DNA from: Aquipseudomonas guryensis
GTDB lineage: Bacteria > Pseudomonadota > Gammaproteobacteria > Pseudomonadales > Pseudomonadaceae
NCBI RefSeq assembly: GCF_014164785.1
Contig: NZ_JACJFN010000002.1
Coordinates: forward strand, 124,001 to 188,000
Direction of reading: 5' to 3'
DNA: 64,000 nucleotides
This document shows, piece by piece, positions 57,118 through 64,000 of this stretch. Numbering within the stretch: position 1 is the first letter of the stretch; the number at the start of each line of letters is the position of its first letter. Below the pieces are notes generated by a model. The model had not been told where the DNA came from. It did not search any database and worked only from the letters and a program-made list of their open reading frames with translations. A program made the translations under genes and the position numbers.

Positions 57118-57822
57118 TCAAGCGACGTCGACCAGAATTACTTCGCTGTCTTCCAGCGCTGTAACCCGCACCACTTCCTCGCCCGAGATGGCGACGCCAT
57201 CGCGTTCGCCAGCGCTGATGCCGTTGACCTCGATCAGGCCCTTGGCTGCCACCAGGTAACCTTTGCGCAGGCGGCCCAGCGGGTATTCGGCGCTCTGCCC
57301 GGCGGCCAGGGTGGCGGCGACCAGGCGGGCGTCGGCGCGAATCGGCAGGGCCTCGGCGTCAGTATCATGACCACTGGCCAACACCACGAACTGGCCGGCG
57401 CGCTCCCCCTTGGGGAAAGGCTTGGCGCCCCAGGACGGCGCAGTGCCGACCTGGTTGGGGATGATCCAGATCTGGAAGATCTTGGTGGTGACATCCTCCA
57501 GGTTGTACTCGGAGTGGGCGATACCGGTGCCGGCGCTCATCACCTGTACATCACCGGCTTCGGTACGGCCCTGGTTACCCAGGTTGTCGCGGTGGGTGAT
57601 GGCACCCTCGCGGACGTAGGTGATGATTTCCATGTCGTGGTGCGGGTGCGGCGGGAAGCCGCTGTGGGCAGCGATCTCGTCGTCGTTCCAGACCCGCAAC
57701 GTGCCCCAGTTGACCCGCTGCGGATCGTGGTACTCGGCGAAGGAAAAGTGGTGGCGAGCGTTCAGCCAGCCGTGCTGGGCATGGCCGAGGGAGTTGAAGG
57801 GGCGCAGTTCGATCATGTTCAT
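57118..57822 (-). CDS. Pirin family protein (YhhW/YhaK-like)
   Basis: A 234-residue bicupin, shorter than the pirin at 26057. Metal ligands are in GFPPHPHHDMEIITYVREG and GTGIAHSEYN. YhhW-type relatives have quercetinase activity in vitro; the physiological substrate is unknown. It is divergent from dusC across a 273-base gap with an AT-rich stretch (57895-57945). ATG 57822 or, two codons in, ATG 57816 may be the start. Confidence 0.9.
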   Translation of the reverse strand: MNMIELRPFNSLGHAQHGWLNARHHFSFAEYHDPQRVNWGTLRVWNDDEIAAHSGFPPHPHHDMEIITYVREGAITHRDNLGNQGRTEAGDVQVMSAGTGIAHSEYNLEDVTTKIFQIWIIPNQVGTAPSWGAKPFPKGERAGQFVVLASGHDTDAEALPIRADARLVAATLAAGQSAEYPLGRLRKGYLVAAKGLIEVNGISAGERDGVAISGEEVVRVTALEDSEVILVDVA

Positions 57823-58095
57823 ACTCCTGCTGGTGCGCGGCGCAAGTGCCGTGCAGTGGGGATGGCATGCATGATCTATCTGTTTGGTATGGATAAAAAG
57901 CGCAAAATATCCAGTTTAATTATCTATTAATTAGATTATTTATGGTTGTGGCTGATTGCCCGTTACCCGGGCCTGTGCCCGGTGAAGGCGCTTATCAGGC
58001 AGGCACGACCACCGCTCGGCGTAAAAGCCCGGCCAGCCTGTCAAGCCGGGACGGCGGCCGTTACAATCGCCGCCCCGTTTCGCGAGACTCCCGCT
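57823..58095. promoter_or_regulatory. Divergent intergenic region, pirin / dusC
   Basis: 273 bases. An AT-rich block at 57885-57945 includes the inverted pair TTAATTA/TAATTA around 57916-57935, probably part of the pirin-gene promoter. Nearer dusC there is a CCCGGGCCTGTGCCCGG inverted repeat at 57966-57982 and GC-rich sequence. No gene is recognised. Confidence 0.4.
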
Positions 58096-59085
58096 GTGCA
58101 AATAGCCCTGGCACCCATGGAAGGCCTGGTCGATGAAATCCTCCGCGATGTGCTGACTCGTGTCGGCGGCATCGACTGGTGCGTGACCGAGTTCATCCGG
58201 GTCAGCGACCGCCTGCTGCCGGCCTCGCATTTTCGCAAGTTGGCTCCGGAGCTGGGCACGGGCGCGCAGACGCGCAGTGGCACACCGGTACGCGTACAGC
58301 TGCTGGGCTCAGACCCCGTCTGCCTGGCGGAGAACGCCGCTTATGCCTGCGAACTGGGCGCGCCGGTTATCGACCTGAACTTCGGTTGCCCGGCCAAGAC
58401 GGTGAACAAGTCGCGCGGTGGCGCCGTGCTGCTCAAGGAGCCGGAACTGCTGCACGCGATCCTCAGTGAAGTGCGGCGTGCCGTGCCGCGCGATATCCCG
58501 GTAACGGCGAAGATGCGCCTGGGCTTCGACAGCCCCGACGGCGCCCTTGATTGTGCACGGGCGCTGGCCGATGGCGGTGCCGGGCAGATCGTGGTGCACG
58601 CGCGGACCAAGACCGATGGCTACAAGCCGCCCGCGCACTGGGAATGGGTGGCGCGGGTGCAGGATGCGGTGGCCGTGTCGGTATACGCCAATGGCGAGAT
58701 CTGGAGCCTCGACGACTGGCGACGCTGCCGCGAAGTCAGTGGTGTCGAGGACATCATGCTCGGTCGCGGCCTGGTGTCACGACCCGACCTGGCCCGGCAG
58801 ATTGCCGCGGCCCGCGCCGGTCAGGAGCTGGCGCCGCTGAGCTGGATCGACCTGCAACCGCTGCTGCAGGATTTCTGGCTGCAGGCGCGGCGCAAGATCG
58901 CGCCGCGTTATGCGCCGGGCCGGCTCAAACAATGGCTGGCCATGCTGACCCGCAGTTATCCGGAAGCGCTGACACTCTTCACTGCCATGCGCCGCGAGAC
59001 CGACTGTGAACGGCTGGATGCCTTGCTCGGTTGCCAGAGCACGGCTCGGGTCGCCGATGCAGAGCTCTGCGTCGAGTTACCCTGA
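58096..59085 (+). CDS. dusC: tRNA-dihydrouridine synthase DusC
   Basis: A 329-residue FMN TIM-barrel enzyme. [17 protein letters not shown] is at the N-terminus, the proton-donor cysteine is in [16 protein letters not shown], and [11 protein letters not shown] and VYANGEIW follow. In E. coli DusC makes dihydrouridine 16 in tRNA. GTG 58096 gives an N-terminus that starts directly at the first barrel strand; the longer frame has no family support. Confidence 0.92.
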   Translation: MQIALAPMEGLVDEILRDVLTRVGGIDWCVTEFIRVSDRLLPASHFRKLAPELGTGAQTRSGTPVRVQLLGSDPVCLAENAAYACELGAPVIDLNFGCPAKTVNKSRGGAVLLKEPELLHAILSEVRRAVPRDIPVTAKMRLGFDSPDGALDCARALADGGAGQIVVHARTKTDGYKPPAHWEWVARVQDAVAVSVYANGEIWSLDDWRRCREVSGVEDIMLGRGLVSRPDLARQIAAARAGQELAPLSWIDLQPLLQDFWLQARRKIAPRYAPGRLKQWLAMLTRSYPEALTLFTAMRRETDCERLDALLGCQSTARVADAELCVELP

Positions 59086-59130
59086 GCACCAGCCGTTAGC
59101 GCACTCAAAACCTCTGACGCCGCCAACCTG

Positions 59131-59625
59131 TCACTCAAACCGCTGCTCACCGCTAAATACCAGGGTTGCCCGGCAGCGTCGGCAGAAGTAGCGCCGACCC
59201 TGGCGCACCAGACTGTGGCGCTGCCCGGAAAAGGGGAATTCGCCGTTCGGGCACTGGCACAGGTAGAGGTAGCGCATGCTCTTGCGCCGGCCCACGTCGT
59301 AGGTGTGGCAGCGATCCGGCGGCAGTTCGTAGACCCCGCGCATGATCAGTTGCCATTCCTCACCATGGGGCTGGATGCGCCCACCGAACATTTCATGGGC
59401 GATCAGGTGTGCCACTTCATGGGCCACCGTCTGCTTGAGGAAGTGCTCGCGGTTTTCCGCATACAGCTTGGGATTGAAGCGCAGCAGGTTTTCTGTCAGA
59501 TGCGCAACGCCAGCCTTCTGCCCACGCAGCTTGAAGCTGACCTCGGGACGGGGGAAGCGGCGCTTGAAGAAGTCTTCGGCCAGCAGGTAGCAGGCTTCGA
59601 CGCGGGCGTGGATAAGTTCGGGCAT
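59131..59625 (-). CDS. SprT-like zinc metalloprotein
   Basis: A 164-residue SprT/Spartan-type protein. The metal motif is TVAHEVAHLIAHEMFGG (HExxH, third His following), and the C-terminal zinc ribbon has CQCPNGEF and CRRCRATL. Family members are DNA-protein-crosslink proteases in eukaryotes; bacterial SprT is poorly known. ATG 59625 is chosen. The MITE-like repeat begins 17 bases before it, so the promoter or leader is probably provided by that repeat. Confidence 0.88.
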   Translation of the reverse strand: MPELIHARVEACYLLAEDFFKRRFPRPEVSFKLRGQKAGVAHLTENLLRFNPKLYAENREHFLKQTVAHEVAHLIAHEMFGGRIQPHGEEWQLIMRGVYELPPDRCHTYDVGRRKSMRYLYLCQCPNGEFPFSGQRHSLVRQGRRYFCRRCRATLVFSGEQRFE

Positions 59626-59642
59626 ATGCGGATTATGCCGAA

Positions 59643-59782
59643 GAACCCGCCGGTGATCTGCTGCGCGTCGGCGATACCGCGTTAAAAATGGCCTCGGGCT
59701 GCTCATTTACAACTCGTAAACTCCGCGCCCTCGGCCATTTTTGCCTTGTCTCGCTCTAGCTCGCGAGATCCCGATCTGGTTC
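59643..59782 (-). mobile_element. MITE-like element, copy A
   Basis: A 140-base non-coding element. The ends are imperfect terminal inverted repeats (left GAACCCGCCGGTGATCT; right, inverted, GAACCAGATCGGGATCT). It is related to copy B at 61226-61392 in inverse orientation. The two share an identical 23-base core (here 59700-59722), TTGTCTCGC-type blocks and CTCGCGAGATC. An internal stem pairs AAAAATGGCC (59684-59693) with GGCCATTTTT (59733-59742). No clear target duplication was seen. Its left end lies 17 bases before the SprT start codon. Confidence 0.8.
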
Positions 59783-59802
59783 TTTCAGATGTCCCAGAAA
59801 AC

Positions 59803-59828
59803 ACAAAGCCGCCAGAAGGCGGCTTTGT
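59803..59828 (-). terminator. Rho-independent terminator behind the Yip1-type gene
   Basis: The stem ACAAAGCCGCC / GGCGGCTTTGT with loop TTCT is followed on the minus strand by GTGTTTTCTGG. It lies 32 bases after the stop of the gene at 59861. Confidence 0.85.
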
Positions 59829-59860
59829 CGGCGGCAGGCCGGGGTTTCTAGGCAACAACT

Positions 59861-60460
59861 CTAGCTGGTGTACACCGGACCCACGCCGAAGCCCCAGAGA
59901 ATCACCGAGCAGGCGATCATCGCCACCAGCACCACCAGGCCGACGGCCAGGATCGAGCTGGAGAACATGAAGCCTTCGTCCTCAGGGATATTCATGAAGG
60001 TCGGCAGCCCCGCATACAGCAGGTAGACCGTGTAGCAGATGGCTGCGGTGCCGATGAACATCGCCAGCCACAGGCTCGGATAGAGCGCCGCAAGGCCGCC
60101 AATGAACAGAGGAGTTGCCGTGTAGGCGGCGAACACCACGCATTGGGTCAGGCTGGGGTTGGAGTCATAGGTACGTGCCATCCAGTGGATAAAGGCACCC
60201 ATCACGGCGATCCCGGCGAGCATCGCCAGATAGGACATGATGATCATTTGCAGTGCACTGGCTTCCGTCAGTTTCACCGGCGCCCCATCGCCTACTGTCC
60301 AGCCCACCTGGGTGGTGCCGAAATAGGCGCAGAGAGCCGGAATGGCCGCGAGAATCAGGACGTGAGTCAGGTACATGTGGCTGATGGATTCTTCCTCGCC
60401 ACGGATTTCCTGCCACTCTTGGTCGGGATGGGTGAAGAGCCCCCAAACATGGTGGATCAT
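59861..60460 (-). CDS. Yip1-family membrane protein
   Basis: A 199-residue protein with about five membrane helices (YLTHVLILAAIPALCAYFG; MIIMSYLAMLAGIAVMGAF; VFAAYTATPLFIGGLAALY and two more). The N-terminus IHHVWGLFTHPDQEWQEIR is typical of bacterial Yip1-like proteins. AGGAGGTG precedes ATG 60460; the longer frame is not supported. Function unknown. It and the DnaJ-related gene sit between the two inverted MITE-like copies. Confidence 0.86.
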   Translation of the reverse strand: MIHHVWGLFTHPDQEWQEIRGEEESISHMYLTHVLILAAIPALCAYFGTTQVGWTVGDGAPVKLTEASALQMIIMSYLAMLAGIAVMGAFIHWMARTYDSNPSLTQCVVFAAYTATPLFIGGLAALYPSLWLAMFIGTAAICYTVYLLYAGLPTFMNIPEDEGFMFSSSILAVGLVVLVAMIACSVILWGFGVGPVYTS

Positions 60461-60625
60461 GCAGACACCTCCTCTTGTTATTGTCGATCGCCCCCAACAC
60501 AACGCCCGTTGCGCGTATGCAGCGCCAGCGGGTGCAGGCCGAATCACTGCGACCGTATGACGCAGTATAGGCAAAGGCCAGAGGCCGCGTGAGTCGTGGC
60601 TTTAGAGCGAATTGCTCTCTACAGG

Positions 60626-61219
60626 TCAGTCGTAATAGCGCTGCAGTATTTCCATGGCCAGGTTGATCGACTGCAGGCGGCTGGTGCTGCCGCCACGATC
60701 CGGATGGTGCAGGCTCACCAATTGCCGGTAGCGCAGCTTGATAGTGGCGAGATTGAGCGCTTGCTCGCTGCTCAGCTCGAACAGTTCGAGGGCCGCGCGC
60801 TTCTCGTCGCCGCCCTGCATGCGCGTCCAGAAGCTGGCCAGCAGCTTTTCCACATCGGCTTCGTCGGTGTCACGTAAATGCTGCAGATTGAGATAGTAGT
60901 CACGCAACGGATCATGCTCGGCCAGTTCGGCACTGCCGGGTTGCCAGGGCAGCAGTTGCACGCACAGCGGGCTGATTTGCAGATGTGCGGCCTGGCTTTG
61001 CCACAGGCGATCGCGCAGCCGATAGAGGGCGTTGAACAGCAGAAAGTGGGTGCGGAACAGCACCAGCTTGTCAGTCAGCTCGAGGTGGGGGATATGCGTG
61101 GAATGCTGCTGCTTCAGCTGCTGGATCAGCTGGTATTCGCTGATTCCACTCGGTGCGGCGCGCAGCAGTTCGTGCACTTGTTCGGCCAGGTCGAGGGCGG
61201 GGTTGAGTTCGCTATTCAT
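60626..61219 (-). CDS. DnaJ-related protein with C-terminal J domain
   Basis: A 197-residue protein. The N-terminal ~115 residues match the DNAJ_related family pattern (ISEYQLIQQLKQQ, LFRTHFLLFNALYRLRDRLW). A C-terminal J domain carries the HPD motif in LVSLHHPDRGGSTSRLQSIN, so it can probably stimulate an Hsp70. The J domain at the C-terminus is opposite to classic DnaJ. The MITE-like element ends 6 bases upstream of ATG 61219, so the AAGG ribosome-site candidate lies in the element itself. Confidence 0.85.
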   Translation of the reverse strand: MNSELNPALDLAEQVHELLRAAPSGISEYQLIQQLKQQHSTHIPHLELTDKLVLFRTHFLLFNALYRLRDRLWQSQAAHLQISPLCVQLLPWQPGSAELAEHDPLRDYYLNLQHLRDTDEADVEKLLASFWTRMQGGDEKRAALELFELSSEQALNLATIKLRYRQLVSLHHPDRGGSTSRLQSINLAMEILQRYYD

Positions 61220-61225
61220 CGTATT

Positions 61226-61392
61226 GAACCTTGTTGACGATCTCGCGAGCTAAGGCGAGACAAGGCGCTACGTAGTAACAGCCTCTGGCTGTTCAAAGCG
61301 CCGAGGAAGCGCAGTTTACGAGTTGTAAATGAGCATTCCGAGGCTGTTTTTAACGCCGTATTGCCGACGCGCAGCAGATCGCCAACAGGTTC
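61226..61392 (+). mobile_element. MITE-like element, copy B
   Basis: A 167-base non-coding element with good terminal inverted repeats: left GAACCTTGTTGACGATCT, right (inverted) GAACCTGTTGGCGATCT, 16 of 17 aligned bases plus one extra T. The core at 61313-61335 is identical over 23 bases to copy A. The internal stem pairs AACAGCCTC (61277-61285) with GAGGCTGTT (61340-61348), different bases from copy A but the same pairing. It is ~27 bases longer than copy A because of an extra local hairpin. It encodes no protein, so a transposase would have to act in trans. Confidence 0.82.
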
Positions 61393-61473
61393 TGAGCCTA
61401 ACATGGGCTGCCGCAGCTGGCCTTTGTGCGTAAAATAGCCAGCTTTTCGCCTCCCCCCGGATTCCTCAGCGCC

Positions 61474-62301
61474 ATGTCCACCAGCCTTTCGGTCAACCAG
61501 AACAAACTGCAGAAACGCCTGCGCCGCCTGGCCGGCGAAGCCGTCACCGACTTCAACATGATCGAGGATGGCGACAAGGTGATGGTCTGCCTGTCCGGCG
61601 GCAAGGACAGCTACACCATGCTCGACATCCTGCTGTACCTGCAGAAGGTGGCGCCGATCCAGTTCGAGATCGTTGCGGTGAACATGGACCAGAAGCAGCC
61701 CGGCTTCCCCGAGCACGTGCTGCCGGCCTACCTGGAGTCCATCGGTGTGCCGTATCACATCATCGAGAAGGACACCTACTCGGTGGTCAAGGAGAAGATC
61801 CCTGAAGGCAAGACCACCTGCTCGCTGTGCTCGCGCCTGCGCCGCGGCACCCTGTACACCTACGCCGACGAGATTGGCGCGACCAAGATGGCACTCGGTC
61901 ACCACCGTGACGACATCCTCGAGACCTTCTTCCTCAACATGTTTTACGGCGGCACCCTCAAGGCCATGCCGCCCAAGCTGCTGTCCGACGACGGCCGCAA
62001 CGTGGTGATCCGCCCGCTGGCCTACTGCAGCGAGAAGGACATCGAGGCTTATTCCGAGCTCAAGGAGTTCCCGATCATCCCGTGCAACCTCTGCGGCTCG
62101 CAGGAAAACCTGCAGCGCCAGGTGGTCAAGGAGATGCTGCTGGAGTGGGAGCGCAAGTCGCCTGGACGTACCGAGATCATGTTCCGCGCCCTGCAGAACG
62201 TGGTGCCGTCGCAACTGGCCGACCGCAACCTGTTCGACTTCCAGAGCCTGAAGATCGACGACAGCGCCACGCCGCGCTTTCTCGATGTGATGAGTCTGTG
62301 A
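61474..62301 (+). CDS. ttcA: tRNA 2-thiocytidine synthetase TtcA
   Basis: A 275-residue iron-sulphur tRNA-thiolation enzyme. The ATP PP-loop is [13 protein letters not shown] at ~37-49. Paired cysteines are in [12 protein letters not shown] and later [13 protein letters not shown], the pattern that holds the Fe-S cluster. It makes 2-thiocytidine at position 32 of some tRNAs. ATG 61474 is chosen; the longer frame lacks a conserved start. A terminator follows. Confidence 0.95.
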   Translation: MSTSLSVNQNKLQKRLRRLAGEAVTDFNMIEDGDKVMVCLSGGKDSYTMLDILLYLQKVAPIQFEIVAVNMDQKQPGFPEHVLPAYLESIGVPYHIIEKDTYSVVKEKIPEGKTTCSLCSRLRRGTLYTYADEIGATKMALGHHRDDILETFFLNMFYGGTLKAMPPKLLSDDGRNVVIRPLAYCSEKDIEAYSELKEFPIIPCNLCGSQENLQRQVVKEMLLEWERKSPGRTEIMFRALQNVVPSQLADRNLFDFQSLKIDDSATPRFLDVMSL

Positions 62302-62306
62302 TCAGC

Positions 62307-62332
62307 AACCGGCCGCCTAGAGCGGCCGGTTT
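62307..62332 (+). terminator. Terminator behind ttcA
   Basis: The stem AACCGGCCGC / GCGGCCGGTT with loop CTAGA is followed by TCCTTTCT. The A/T ends on both sides could also serve the convergent ferredoxin-domain gene. Confidence 0.8.
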
Positions 62333-62337
62333 CCTTT

Positions 62338-63051
62338 CTAGCCGCGCATGATCAGCTCGGCCACTTCGCGGCCCTCGACGAACTGCTCCTGCACCAGGCG
62401 TTGCACATCGGCCTCGCTGCGCACCTGATACCAGGCGCCGGGCGGGTAGACGCTGAGCGTCGGCCCCTGGTCGCAGGGGAACTGGCACTGGGTGCGGGTG
62501 AGATGTACGCCGCCCGCACACTCCAGCTTGCCGGCCGCCTTCAATTGTTCGCGCAGCATTTTCCACAGCGGCAGGGCGCCGCGGCGGGTGCAGCGCGGGC
62601 CGTTGCACAGCAGCACGCGATACTGGTGTGGCGGAATGCACGACCAGGCGTGGCTCTGTGGCAGTTGCGGTACTTCCACGCAGCCCAGGTGCCGTTCAGG
62701 CCGCTGGATCAGTTCGGTCAGCGCCGCGGCATCTTCGGCATTGCCGGCGCAGACAAAAACCTGAGCGGCCCGCTCGCCAGCCAGGGTCTTGAGCTGGTCG
62801 CGCAACCAGTCCAGCTGCTGACTGCCGCCCAGCGGGTCGAGGTCGACCAGCAGCAGCGGCAGTTCGCCGGCTTCCAGGCAGCTGCGCAGCCGCGTCCACA
62901 GCTCATCGTGGCCGGTGCTCGTGTCGCACAGATCGTCCAGCACGGCGATGCCAAGGTGCTCCACCAACTGGCGGCGCAGCAGCTCGGCAAAGCTGCCTTG
63001 GTTCAGGTCTGGCCCGGCGAACAGCACGCGGGCGTAGGTATCGGTCTTCAT
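62338..63051 (-). CDS. (2Fe-2S) ferredoxin-domain protein of the cobalamin operon
   Basis: A 237-residue protein. The C-terminal half is a thioredoxin-like 2Fe-2S ferredoxin fold with four candidate ligand cysteines (VLLCNGPRCTRRG; ECAGGVHLTRTQCQFPCDQGP). The N-terminal ~120 residues look like a CbiX/chelatase-like alpha/beta domain (FAELLRRQLVEHLG, FVCAGNAEDAAAL), but no metal-binding His pair was recognised. It is 10 bases after cobK, so it probably serves corrin synthesis as an electron carrier. The exact step is not established. Confidence 0.82.
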   Translation of the reverse strand: MKTDTYARVLFAGPDLNQGSFAELLRRQLVEHLGIAVLDDLCDTSTGHDELWTRLRSCLEAGELPLLLVDLDPLGGSQQLDWLRDQLKTLAGERAAQVFVCAGNAEDAAALTELIQRPERHLGCVEVPQLPQSHAWSCIPPHQYRVLLCNGPRCTRRGALPLWKMLREQLKAAGKLECAGGVHLTRTQCQFPCDQGPTLSVYPPGAWYQVRSEADVQRLVQEQFVEGREVAELIMRG

Positions 63052-63061
63052 GACGAGTTAC

Positions 63062-63799
63062 TCAGGCCAGGCCGCCAGGGAGTTCCTGCAGGGCTTGCCA
63101 TAGGGATTCGGGATCGGCGAAGGCGCGCTCCACCTCGGGCAGTTCGGGGCGTGCCAGCAGCAACACCGGCAAGCCCCGTTCGCGGGCCACCTGCAGCTTG
63201 GCCTCGGTGGCCGCGCCGCCACTGTTCTTGCTGATCAGCACGTCGAAGTTCGCGGCGGCGAACAGCTCGCGCTCGCTCTGCAGATAGAACGGGCCACGGT
63301 TGGCGATGATCCGCGCGCGCTGATTGCCCGGATGGGCGTCGAGCAGGCGCAGGGTCCAGAACTGTTCGGCGGGGATTGCCTCGAGGTGTTCCAGCGGCTC
63401 GCGGCCGAGGGTAAAGAAGGGCCGGCGAAAGGGCGCCAGGGCGGCATACAGCTCGCTCCAGTCGGCCACTTCGCGCCAGTCGTCTTGTTCCCCGGCCTGC
63501 CAGCCTGGGCGACGCAGGGCCCAGCAGGGAATGCCGGCACGTTGCGCGGCGCGGGCGGCGTTAGCGCTGATCTGCGCGGCATAGGGGTGGGTGACGTCCA
63601 GTAGCAGATCGATGCTTTCGCTGGCGATAAAGCGCGCCAACCCGTCCGCACCGCCGAAACCGCCGACCCGCACCTGGCAGGCCAGATCGCTTGGCAACTT
63701 GCCCAGCCCGGCCAGGCTGTAGATATGCGCCGGGCCTAGACGACGGGCGATGGCCAGGGCGTCGCCGACCCCGCCGAGCAGGAGGATGCGTTTGCTCAC
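63062..63799 (-). CDS. cobK: Precorrin-6A reductase
   Basis: A 245-residue CobK/CbiJ reductase. The NADPH-binding start is [19 protein letters not shown]; family signatures [35 protein letters not shown] and [20 protein letters not shown] are all present. It reduces precorrin-6A to dihydro-precorrin-6. GTG 63799 overlaps the stop of the upstream gene (GTGA), so it is coupled to cobL; the longer open frame lies inside that gene. Confidence 0.93.
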   Translation of the reverse strand: MSKRILLLGGVGDALAIARRLGPAHIYSLAGLGKLPSDLACQVRVGGFGGADGLARFIASESIDLLLDVTHPYAAQISANAARAAQRAGIPCWALRRPGWQAGEQDDWREVADWSELYAALAPFRRPFFTLGREPLEHLEAIPAEQFWTLRLLDAHPGNQRARIIANRGPFYLQSERELFAAANFDVLISKNSGGAATEAKLQVARERGLPVLLLARPELPEVERAFADPESLWQALQELPGGLA

Positions 63800-64000
63800 G
63801 GCTTGCGCACCTGCAGCATTGTGATTGGCAGGGCGCTGCGCCAGGTGTCGAAGTCGCCCAGCGGCTGGGCCTGGGCCACGGCGATGCGGGTCAGCTCGCC
63901 GCCGTGCTGCTCGCGGAAGGCGACCAGCATGGCCTCGCTCTGCAGGGTCACTGCGTTGGCGATCAGTCGGCCGCCGGGCTTGAGCGCCTGCCAACATTGC
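63796..64000 (-). CDS. cobL: Precorrin methyltransferase/decarboxylase CobL, C-terminal part
   Basis: A gene cut by the window end. The last 67 codons read [20 protein letters not shown], then [20 protein letters not shown], ending [11 protein letters not shown]. This matches the end of the CbiT-like SAM-methyltransferase domain of CobL (precorrin-6Y C5,15-methyltransferase), which acts directly after CobK. The stop overlaps the cobK start. The N-terminal half is outside the window, so fusion with CbiE is assumed, not seen. Confidence 0.82.
   Translation of the reverse strand, partial: QCWQALKPGGRLIANAVTLQSEAMLVAFREQHGGELTRIAVAQAQPLGDFDTWRSALPITMLQVRKP

Noticed and set aside
57946..58095. 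50-codon N-terminal extension of dusC
   Set aside because: The extension ([13 protein letters not shown]...) has no family similarity. The DusC fold begins exactly at GTG 58096.

Overview
The window is GC-rich (clearly above 60 %), densely coded bacterial chromosome and reads as a Pseudomonas genome. The evidence is the Pseudomonas-type branched-chain keto-acid dehydrogenase operon (bkdA1-bkdA2-bkdB-lpdV with divergent bkdR), the min locus next to a lauroyl acyltransferase, a prc/algO protease beside an EAL-CBS-GGDEF protein, and Pseudomonas-type REP doublets (TAGGAGC...AGCTTGCT...GCGAT). From memory, the order prc, quinone oxidoreductase, ABC/phosphatase cluster, aminopeptidase, rluA, minEDC, htrB, pirin, vacJ resembles the PA3258-PA3238 stretch of P. 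aeruginosa. No rRNA, tRNA, CRISPR array, prophage or IS transposase was seen.

Layout. 0.1-6.3 kb: an xre-hypothetical-Sel1 operon, a c-di-GMP protein, the periplasmic protease Prc and a quinone oxidoreductase. 6.4-12.6 kb: an organophosphorus uptake and hydrolysis cluster (HAD phosphatase, ABC ATPase, two permeases, phosphodiesterase, binding protein) facing a GntR/UTRA regulator, with a candidate operator. 12.6-19.4 kb: a metallo-hydrolase divergent from a GlxA-type regulator, then exbB-exbD-tonB and a large lipoprotein with LprI-like and ankyrin regions. 19.5-26 kb: aminopeptidase, rluA, minCDE, acyltransferase and patatin. 26-32 kb: pirin, an MlaA-like protein overlapping an alpha/beta hydrolase, small envelope proteins and a chemoreceptor.

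32-38.7 kb: the helicase gene hrpA carrying an in-frame REP doublet, a ParA-like ATPase, a DUF3087 protein and a serine hydrolase. 38.7-44.4 kb: the bkd operon. 44.5-51.8 kb: SDR enzyme, MFS transporter, SulP transporter, a MerR-controlled DUF2938/flavodoxin/DUF2798 group, a GST and a HIT protein. 51.9-57.8 kb: an Xre/MbcA-ParS-type antitoxin and RES toxin separated by a repeat, a DnaA-box cluster, Sel1 protein, rmuC, a DUF4010 protein and a second pirin. 58-64 kb: dusC, a SprT-like protein, Yip1 and DnaJ-related genes between two inverted copies of a short element with terminal inverted repeats, ttcA, and the end of a cobalamin operon (2Fe-2S protein, cobK, partial cobL).

The most noteworthy non-coding signals are a MITE-like family (inverted copies at 59643-59782 and 61226-61392, with possible remnants at about 14.7 kb and 6.3 kb) whose internal stem changes sequence but keeps pairing, the REP doublet inside hrpA, the split toxin-antitoxin pair, the DnaA-box cluster far from any recognisable oriC, and the operator-like palindrome in front of the phosphorus-compound transporter.
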